Source: an uncultured Saprospiraceae bacterium
Lineage (GTDB): Bacteria; Bacteroidota; Bacteroidia; Chitinophagales; Saprospiraceae
Direction of reading: 5' to 3'
Length of the DNA: 5,038 nucleotides
NCBI GenBank assembly: GCA_937921525.1
Contig: CAKZUM010000065.1
Location: 1 to 5,038 of the forward strand
A program made the position numbers and the translations under genes. Of the stretch, positions 1 to 4,285 are shown piece by piece (the first letter of the stretch is position 1; each line of letters starts with the position of its first letter). The notes under the pieces were generated by a model that searched no databases, was not told the DNA's origin, and worked only from the letters and a program-made list of their open reading frames with translations.

Positions 1-3
1 CTA

Positions 4-35
4 GACAAATTAGGTGGTTTTCATAAGAATTTGTC
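4..35. repeat. Small hairpin overlapping the kdsB-distal hairpin
   Basis: GACAAATT at 4-11 is the exact reverse complement of AATTTGTC at 28-35, giving an 8-bp stem with a 16-nt loop. Its right half (30-35) is also the left half of the stronger hairpin at 30-60, so both cannot form at once. It lies beyond the 3' end of kdsB at the window edge. What lies to its left is unknown, so it could also belong to a neighbouring gene. Confidence 0.4.
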
Positions 36-60
36 CAGCAACGGGAAGTTGCGGGACAAA
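30..60 (-). terminator. Terminator-like hairpin after kdsB
   Basis: Positions 30-36 (TTTGTCC) pair with 54-60 (GGACAAA), and 38-42 (GCAAC) pair with 48-52 (GTTGC). One A/G mismatch separates the two stems and the loop is GGGAA. This compact 12-bp stem begins 13 nt past the kdsB stop codon. On the kdsB strand it is followed only by a weak T-containing stretch (TTCTTATG), not a clean U-run, so intrinsic termination is plausible but not certain. The symmetric stem could also act on a plus-strand transcript from outside the window. Confidence 0.5.
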
Positions 61-72
61 ACGTTGACAACA

Positions 73-834
73 TCACTTTTTTAACTTGCCTTTACCCTCT
101 CCCGCCATCAGCCGAGCCTTCTCCAAATCTTCCATCGTATCTACCCCAAAACTAATTTTATCCGTCAGAGCCACACTAATCGGATAATGATGCTCCAACC
201 ACCGCAATTGCTCCAAAGATTCTATCCGCTCTAACTGCCCTTGTGGTAATTTGGTTATTTCTAGTAATGTTGCTCTTTTATACCCATAAATACCAATGTG
301 CTGATAATAGATCGCATTATCTAACCATAATTTAGGCGGAATACCTCTTAGATATGGAATTGGACTCCGACTAAAATACATCGCTTCTTGCCGTTCATTT
401 AGAACGACTTTGGCCGTATTAGGGTTCAAAAGTGCTTCTGTTGTCTGGAATTTCCGAACTAAAGTAGCGATTTGGACGTTTTTCTCTTGAAGTCGGGTAA
501 TCAACAAATCTATTTGTAGTGGGTCAATAAATGGCTCATCCCCTTGAATATTAACCACAGCCGCTATATCTTGGAAGTCTTTTGCAACCTCTGCACAGCG
601 ATCTGTGCCACTAGTATGTGATTGGTCTGTCATTTGCACTAACCCCCCAAAAGACACGACTTCTTTAACAATACGCTTGTCATCAGTAGCTACGATTACT
701 TTCGATAGCAATTTTGCTTGAGATGCTTGCTCATAGACTCGTTGGATCATAGACTTTCCCGCGATCTCTAGCAAGGGCTTGCCAGGCAATCGAGTGGAGG
801 CATATCTGGCTGGAATAATCCCGATGGTTTGCAT
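73..834 (-). CDS. kdsB: 3-deoxy-manno-octulosonate cytidylyltransferase (CMP-Kdo synthetase)
   Basis: This cytoplasmic enzyme activates Kdo with CTP to give CMP-Kdo, the donor for Kdo transfer to lipid A in lipopolysaccharide assembly. The 253-residue product is close to the usual length of about 250. It shows the nucleotide-binding start IPARYASTRLPGKPL at 7-21, ATDD at 49-52, HTSGTDR at 73-79, and NIQGDEPF at 95-102 with the conserved Asp99. Near the C terminus GVDT at 230-233 carries Asp232. In the family these two aspartates bind magnesium. The ATG at 832-834 places the IPAR motif directly at the N terminus, as expected, so the start is secure. No Shine-Dalgarno site is visible. Nine A residues lie just upstream on the coding strand. 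The gene is divergent from the LysM gene, with a long palindrome in the 212 bp between them. No frameshift or missing key residue is seen. The short lysine- and glycine-rich tail (residues 245-253) is unremarkable. Confidence 0.96.
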   Translation of the reverse strand: MQTIGIIPARYASTRLPGKPLLEIAGKSMIQRVYEQASQAKLLSKVIVATDDKRIVKEVVSFGGLVQMTDQSHTSGTDRCAEVAKDFQDIAAVVNIQGDEPFIDPLQIDLLITRLQEKNVQIATLVRKFQTTEALLNPNTAKVVLNERQEAMYFSRSPIPYLRGIPPKLWLDNAIYYQHIGIYGYKRATLLEITKLPQGQLERIESLEQLRWLEHHYPISVALTDKISFGVDTMEDLEKARLMAGEGKGKLKK

Positions 835-837
835 AGA

Positions 838-846
838 TTTTTTTTT
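838..846 (-). promoter_or_regulatory. A9 tract in the kdsB leader
   Basis: On the kdsB strand nine consecutive A residues lie 3 nt before the ATG, and the foot of the 848-1026 palindrome begins just upstream of them. No Shine-Dalgarno sequence is present. A-rich leaders in place of Shine-Dalgarno sites are known in Bacteroidota, so this may set ribosome access. That role is inferred from position only. Confidence 0.35.
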
Positions 847-847
847 G

Positions 848-1026
848 AGAATAGAGAAGCGAGAGTAGAGAGCAGAGACGTGTGGCGTTTAAAATTAAAA
901 AATTGTGGTTCTTTGACAAATCCCGTGTTTAAATTCGATCCTGCATTTCCACGGTATTTGTCAAAGGACCAAAATTGTTTTCCAAACGTAATACGTCTCT
1001 ACTCTCTGCTCTCTACTCTCTGTTCT
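848..1026. repeat. 179-bp quasi-palindrome between divergent genes (GAGAGTAGAGAG type)
   Basis: The outer arms are 848-890 and 984-1026, which match as reverse complements at 34 of 43 positions. The inner arms are 897-927 and 950-981, with one gap and three mismatches, including the exact 11-bp pair CTTTGACAAAT (911-921) and ATTTGTCAAAG (956-966). Only about 22 nt remain as loop at 928-949. The outermost part of each arm is a degenerate purine or pyrimidine repeat of GAGAGTAGAG and GAGAGCAGAG words. The element fills nearly the whole gap between the kdsB and LysM start codons. Both promoters must therefore lie inside it or be unusually short, and the transcripts may carry half a stem in their leaders. 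I found no convincing Bacteroidota promoter (TTTG followed by TAnnTTTG) inside. Confidence 0.85.
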
Positions 1027-1046
1027 AACTCATTATACGAACATAC

Positions 1047-1913
1047 TTGAAAAAACAACACATTCTTCTCCTACTCTCATTGGTATTTGGTACTCCTCTT
1101 TCTGGTCAACATAACTTGTTTACTGGAGATGAGACCTATTATCTTTTGCCACAAGATACTATCTTTCTGAAAATTGAAGGGGCCTCAGAAAAAATCTTTC
1201 AACATAAACTAGCTCCCGGACAGACCTTGTTCTCTTTATCAAAATTCTATGGCTTGACGATCAATGAACTATATTTTTATAACCCTTCACTAGAGAAAGG
1301 TAATTATAATATAGGTGATCCTATTAGTATTCCTATACCGAATAGAGCAATTAAACGATTTAAAGGAAAGTATTTTGAACCTTCCCAATATGTACCAGTT
1401 TGCTATATGGTAGAGCGAGGGGATAATTTATACCATGTATCCAAAAGGATTTTCAAACTACCACTAGAGACAGTTAAAGAAAAAAATAATTTGGCAAGTA
1501 ATACGCTCTCTATAGATCAAGTCCTGAATGTAGGTTGGATGAGTATACATGGAATCCCTGATAGTTTACGCCAATTTAAAGGCCATCCACTCTGGAAAAG
1601 AAGTTTTACCAATAAAAAGAAATACTTTTACCAAAAAGAATACAAAAGGGAACGAGAAACACGTGGCCCTGCTCTTTGGATAAAAGGTAATGGTAATTCT
1701 AAAACGCTAGTTGTTATGCATCGAAAAGCTAAGGAAGGATCCATTGTCGGAGTAACTAATCCAATGAATCAGCGTACTGTTTATGCAAAAGTCATTGGGA
1801 AAATACCATATACTTATCCAGCAGATGTAGAGGTTATCGTATCTCCAACTATTGCTAAAATGCTTGGTGTACTGGATGAAAAATTTTATGCTCGTACGCA
1901 TTACTTGAAATAG
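1047..1913 (+). CDS. Secreted protein with two LysM domains and an RlpA-like C-terminal domain
   Basis: This is probably an exported, peptidoglycan-associated protein of 288 residues. The first 20 residues form a signal peptide: MKKQ, then a leucine-rich core at 6-14, with likely cleavage before Gln21. LysM 1 spans about 53-97 (APGQTLFSLSKFYGLTINEL, then an NP turn and GDPISIPIP). LysM 2 spans about 118-165 (VERGDNLYHVSKRI, then VKEKNNL). A lysine- and tyrosine-rich linker follows. The C-terminal part, about 207-288, contains GSIVGVTNPMNQRTVYAKVIG and later VSPTIAKMLG. This pattern resembles the double-psi beta-barrel of RlpA. The RlpA catalytic Asp in its N-D-R-G-P motif corresponds here to the IGKIP stretch, which has no Asp, so lytic activity is doubtful. 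The start is TTG at 1047. An in-frame TAA lies at 1026-1028, and no ATG before codon 121 could keep the signal peptide. No Shine-Dalgarno site is visible. The domain calls are by eye. Confidence 0.85.
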   Translation: MKKQHILLLLSLVFGTPLSGQHNLFTGDETYYLLPQDTIFLKIEGASEKIFQHKLAPGQTLFSLSKFYGLTINELYFYNPSLEKGNYNIGDPISIPIPNRAIKRFKGKYFEPSQYVPVCYMVERGDNLYHVSKRIFKLPLETVKEKNNLASNTLSIDQVLNVGWMSIHGIPDSLRQFKGHPLWKRSFTNKKKYFYQKEYKRERETRGPALWIKGNGNSKTLVVMHRKAKEGSIVGVTNPMNQRTVYAKVIGKIPYTYPADVEVIVSPTIAKMLGVLDEKFYARTHYLK

Positions 1914-2088
1914 AGGTCAGACCGCTTTCGCTGTCAGACGTCAGATCGCTGCGCTGTCAGACATTTGACGTTGACCCATCTAATAGTTGACCATATGTGA
2001 TAAATCATGTCAGGTCAACATCATGAGTCTGACTTCTGACAGTTCCGTTAGCGATAGCTAACTAGAACGATCTGACTTCTGACTTCTT
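1914..2088. repeat. Quasi-palindrome built from four GTCAGA and four TCTGAC units
   Basis: GTCAGA occurs at 1916, 1933, 1940 and 1956. Its reverse complement TCTGAC occurs at 2028, 2035, 2071 and 2078. The closely paired copies are 7 bp apart on both sides. The core pairs GTTGACC (1970-1976, or the second copy at 1986-1992) with GGTCAAC (2013-2019). A nested hairpin lies in the right arm: GTTAGC at 2047-2052 region and GCTAAC about 2057-2062 around a GATA loop, closed by GTTC/GAAC. The element starts directly after the LysM stop codon and ends at the A-tract before the cystathionine beta-synthase start. It could end transcription of the LysM gene, but no U-run follows on the plus strand. Confidence 0.8.
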
Positions 2089-2096
2089 AAAAAAAA
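2089..2096 (+). promoter_or_regulatory. A8 tract in the cystathionine beta-synthase leader
   Basis: Eight A residues separate the foot of the preceding palindrome from CCATC and the ATG at 2102. There is no Shine-Dalgarno site. The arrangement of palindrome, A-tract and start codon repeats what is seen at kdsB. A role in ribosome entry is inferred, not shown. Confidence 0.35.
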
Positions 2097-2101
2097 CCAT
2101 C

Positions 2102-3457
2102 ATGTATTACGAAAATATTTTAGGGACGATAGGCAATACCCCACTAGTCAAGATTAATAAAATAGCAGCAGATATTCCTGCTTTGGTATTGGTTAAAATG
2201 GAGACCATCAATCCAGGTCATTCCATCAAAGATCGAATGGCACTAAAAATGGTAGAAGATGCGGAGAAGAACGGTAATCTAAAACCGAATGGGACGATTA
2301 TAGAATGTACTTCCGGGAATACAGGAATGGGCATAGCCATTGCAGCAGCAGTAAAAGGCTATAAATGTATTTTCACCACTAGCGACAAACAAAGTAAAGA
2401 AAAAATTGACCTACTAAAGGCGATGGGTGCCGAGGTAATTGTTTGTCCGACCAACGTTACGCCAGAAGACCCTAGATCGTATTACTCTGTTGCAGAGCGA
2501 CTTAGTAAAGATATTCCGAATTCTTTTTGGTGCAATCAATATGACAATCTCTCGAATCGGCAGGCACATTATGAATCGACTGGTCCAGAAGTATGGGAAC
2601 AAACGGAGGGCAAAGTCACGCATGTAGTGGTCGGTGTTGGAACGGGTGGTACGATCTCTGGTACAGCCAAATATTTAAAAGAAAAAAATCCGAATATTCA
2701 AATTCTAGGAATTGACACCTATGGTTCTGTCTTTAAAAAATACCATGAAACAGGGGAATTTGATGAGGCAGAAATCTATCCTTATATTACAGAAGGCATT
2801 GGAGAGGACATACTTCCAAAAAATGTAGACTTCAGCTTAATCGATCATTTTGAAAAGGTGACGGATAAAGACGGCGCAGTGATGGCTAGAAGATTGGCCA
2901 AAGATGAAGGGATGTTATTAGGCTATTCTGCTGGTTCTGCCTTTGCAGGCTTACTACAATTAAAAGATCGATTTAAAAAAGATGACGTTGTAGTCGTATT
3001 GATTCACGATCACGGGAGCAGATATGTGGGCAAAATATTCAATGATAGCTGGATGCGAGAACGTGGCTTTTTAGAAGATGAATTGAAAGTAAAAGATTTA
3101 ATTGTTTCCAAAAAACACTCTCCTTTCATTTCTGTTAAAAAAACAGATACGATCCACCAGATTTTCCAAATCATGAAAGAAAATGATATTTCCCAACTAC
3201 CTGTAATGGAAGATTCCGAATTGATTGGATCTGTTGTAGAAAGTAGGGTCTTAGAATTTTTGTTAGAAAATCCTATGCAAAATGCAATGAAGTCAGCAGA
3301 TCAAATAATGGGCGATCCGTTCCCTATTGTTAATGAGGAACTACCTTGCCGAAATCTAAGCAAATACATTAGTAAAATGATGCCTGCTGTAATTGCTAAA
3401 GATAAAACGGGAGGGATGCATATCCTGACGCAATATGATATTATTCAGGCGGTTTAA
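2102..3457 (+). CDS. Cystathionine beta-synthase, PLP-dependent with C-terminal CBS domain pair
   Basis: This cytoplasmic PLP enzyme most likely condenses serine with homocysteine to cystathionine, the first step of transsulfuration. The catalytic fold-type II part spans about 1-325. NPGHSIKDR at 37-45 holds the Schiff-base Lys43, TSGNTG at 70-75 is the substrate-carboxylate loop, and GVGTGGTISG at 178-187 grips the PLP phosphate. EGIGEDILP at 231-239 is typical of cystathionine beta-synthase, and SAGSA at 276-280 contacts the PLP ring nitrogen. HDHGSRYVGKIFNDSWM after residue 300 matches the family's conserved end of the catalytic core. Two CBS motifs follow, at about 332-387 and 390-451, and may bind an adenosyl ligand such as AdoMet. 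There is no N-terminal heme-binding extension like the human enzyme's. The 451-residue length fits catalytic core plus CBS pair. Cysteine synthase is the main alternative; the EGIGED motif and the CBS pair argue against it. The start at 2102 follows an A8 tract. No defects are seen. Confidence 0.92.
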   Translation: MYYENILGTIGNTPLVKINKIAADIPALVLVKMETINPGHSIKDRMALKMVEDAEKNGNLKPNGTIIECTSGNTGMGIAIAAAVKGYKCIFTTSDKQSKEKIDLLKAMGAEVIVCPTNVTPEDPRSYYSVAERLSKDIPNSFWCNQYDNLSNRQAHYESTGPEVWEQTEGKVTHVVVGVGTGGTISGTAKYLKEKNPNIQILGIDTYGSVFKKYHETGEFDEAEIYPYITEGIGEDILPKNVDFSLIDHFEKVTDKDGAVMARRLAKDEGMLLGYSAGSAFAGLLQLKDRFKKDDVVVVLIHDHGSRYVGKIFNDSWMRERGFLEDELKVKDLIVSKKHSPFISVKKTDTIHQIFQIMKENDISQLPVMEDSELIGSVVESRVLEFLLENPMQNAMKSADQIMGDPFPIVNEELPCRNLSKYISKMMPAVIAKDKTGGMHILTQYDIIQAV

Positions 3458-3472
3458 GAATTGGCTAATTGT

Positions 3473-3589
3473 GCGGCAAATCATACATCAGAAATCATAC
3501 ATCATAAATCTTATATCCACCTAGCTCAAACCGTGATGGATATATGATTTATGATGTATGAAATATGATTTATGATTTTTGCCAACCGC
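3473..3589. repeat. Quasi-palindrome of ATCATACATC-type repeats
   Basis: The left arm 3475-3518 and right arm 3538-3583 pair with two gaps and few mismatches. The inner 24 bp of the left arm (3495-3518) differ from the reverse complement of the right arm at one position. GCGG at 3473-3476 and CCGC at 3586-3589 close the base. Each arm repeats an AATCATACATCA or AATCATAAATCA word two to three times. The loop is about 3519-3537. It begins 15 nt after the stop codon of the cystathionine beta-synthase gene, so it could protect or end that transcript. No U-run follows the stem on the plus strand. Confidence 0.8.
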
Positions 3590-3755
3590 TCAAAATCCAG
3601 CCCCTCCCCTCCTACAACTTAATATTGACTACCTTTCCCTTCCTTAGAAGTTAATAAAACGATCATACTCTGCACACTAGTCAGAAACTATCGGTAACTC
3701 CATCAAAATAAAAGTCTCGTAGACTTCCATCTTTAGGAATGGTTAAAAATAAATT
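3590..3755. other. Non-coding stretch with a polypyrimidine run and a small hairpin
   Basis: I see no gene here: all frames are stop-rich and no codon pattern is visible. Positions 3601-3612 are purely C and T. A perfect 6-bp hairpin, AAGTCT at 3712-3717 and AGACTT at 3721-3726, has a 3-nt CGT loop. No tRNA or promoter could be recognised. Confidence 0.4.
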
Positions 3756-3841
3756 GCGTTTCTATGCGCCGTTATTTTTTTCTTCTGCAAGGCGAAAAAC
3801 GCAGGCGATACAGCGCATAGACGAGGCTTTTCAACAGAAGA
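3756..3841. other. Region with competing stems, possible structured RNA
   Basis: Three sets of complementary segments overlap. TCTATGCGC at 3761-3769 pairs exactly with GCGCATAGA at 3813-3821 (9 bp). TCTTCTG at 3781-3787 pairs exactly with CAGAAGA at 3835-3841 (7 bp) and crosses the first stem, as in a pseudoknot. Alternatively GCGTTT at 3756-3761 and CGCC at 3767-3770 pair with AAACGC at 3797-3802 and GGCG at 3791-3794. The region lies about 450 bp before the hydroxylase gene. It matches no RNA family I know. It could equally be a decayed palindrome of the kind seen in the other gaps. Confidence 0.35.
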
Positions 3842-3868
3842 GAAAGAGAAAAAGAAAAAGTAGAGAAA
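3836..3868 (+). repeat. Polypurine tract
   Basis: Positions 3836-3860 are 25 uninterrupted purines (A-rich with G every few bases). After one T at 3861, seven more purines follow. The tract resembles the purine arm of the palindrome at 848-1026 in composition, but no matching pyrimidine arm lies nearby. It contains no coding signal. Confidence 0.5.
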
Positions 3869-3960
3869 TGCAACTTTATCTTTGAACTATTCCTTAACTA
3901 CTACCTTTTACAAATAATCATAACTTCTTGATATTTAACGTTGTTTTATAAAAAATAACA

Positions 3961-4190
3961 TTGAATTTGTTAGGGCGAACGAAAAGTAAAAATCGTAATA
4001 TATAACAGAGGGAATATATAAGAGCGCTATAATTTATAAAGGCAAAGCCTTGCGCCAGCGAAACGTTGACAGGCTGCCGCTGGCGCAAGGTTGTGCCTTG
4101 TGTCTCCTATTTTTTAAGGCTTCGCCTTTATACTCTTTCAACGCTTTACATATTATAAGAATGACTTTTCGTTCGCCCTATTGAAGTTGT
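3961..4190. repeat. Near-perfect 10-bp direct repeat flanking the MITE-like element
   Basis: TTGAATTTGT at 3961-3970 directly abuts the left terminal repeat, and TTGAAGTTGT at 4181-4190 directly abuts the right one. They match at 9 of 10 positions, as expected of a target-site duplication with one later change. The right copy is also part of the stem of the hairpin at 4183-4218, which may have kept it unchanged. Confidence 0.5.
3971..4180. mobile_element. MITE-like palindromic element, 210 bp, no coding capacity
   Basis: Perfect 17-bp terminal inverted repeats, TAGGGCGAACGAAAAGT at 3971-3987 and its reverse complement at 4164-4180, bound the element. A 22-bp core stem with two mismatches joins 4039-4060 to 4078-4099, and its inner 13 bp are perfect around a 17-nt loop (4061-4077). 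Two small self-complementary words, AAGGC-AAA-GCCTT (4039-4051) and AAGGC-TTC-GCCTT (4116-4128), lie in the arms. The right arm has about 27 extra bases relative to the left. A GC-rich centre sits in AT-rich arms. There is no open reading frame of useful length, so any movement would depend on a transposase elsewhere. A large extragenic palindrome that was never mobile is the alternative. Confidence 0.65.
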
Positions 4191-4218
4191 TTAAAATTCT
4201 ACATTTTTAAACAACTTC
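4183..4218. terminator. Perfect 14-bp hairpin beside the MITE-like element
   Basis: GAAGTTGTTTAAAA at 4183-4196 pairs exactly with TTTTAAACAACTTC at 4205-4218 around an 8-nt loop. On the plus strand no U-run follows the stem, so termination is uncertain. It begins 3 bases after the right end of the MITE-like element and ends 67 bp before the hydroxylase start. It could insulate that gene from upstream transcription or sit in its leader. It may also have been the insertion target. Confidence 0.45.
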
Positions 4219-4285
4219 TACATGAGTGTATATCTTATCTTAATAAATTTGTCAGCAAAGAATCTAACTATAAAACTACCAAAAT
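4219..4285 (+). promoter_or_regulatory. Likely promoter and leader region of the hydroxylase gene
   Basis: This 67-bp AT-rich stretch is the only part of the gap next to the gene that is not taken up by a palindrome, so a promoter is most likely here. TTTG at 4248-4251 could serve as a -33 element, and TATAAAA around 4270 is AT-rich, but no TAnnTTTG box is present. The leader just before ATG is ACCAAAAT, with no Shine-Dalgarno site. The placement is inferred from position and composition. Confidence 0.25.

Noticed and set aside
911..966. TTGACA-like -35 boxes on both strands inside the palindrome
   Set aside because: No matching -10 box or Bacteroidota TAnnTTTG element lies at a proper distance on either strand, and the word is part of the exact 11-bp inverted pair.
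829..1050. 73-codon plus-strand open frame across the kdsB-LysM gap
   Set aside because: It overlaps the kdsB start and consists mainly of the 848-1026 palindrome. The translation looks like low-complexity repeat product and has no recognisable domain.
1914..2088. CRISPR-like array
   Set aside because: The repeated unit is only 6-7 bp, spacings are irregular, copies are inverted between halves, and no cas gene is nearby.
2414..2627. Two alternative-frame open frames of 62-69 codons inside the cystathionine beta-synthase gene
   Set aside because: They are shadows of a gene with intact PLP and CBS motifs.
848..3589. Calling the three large palindromes intrinsic terminators
   Set aside because: None is followed by a U-run on a sensible strand, and the first lies between two divergent starts.
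61..4071. AAACGTTGACA present both after kdsB and in the loop of the MITE-like element, with ACGTTGAC also at about 1969
   Set aside because: Shared 11-mers are expected a few times by chance among all pairs in 5 kb, and flanking bases do not match.
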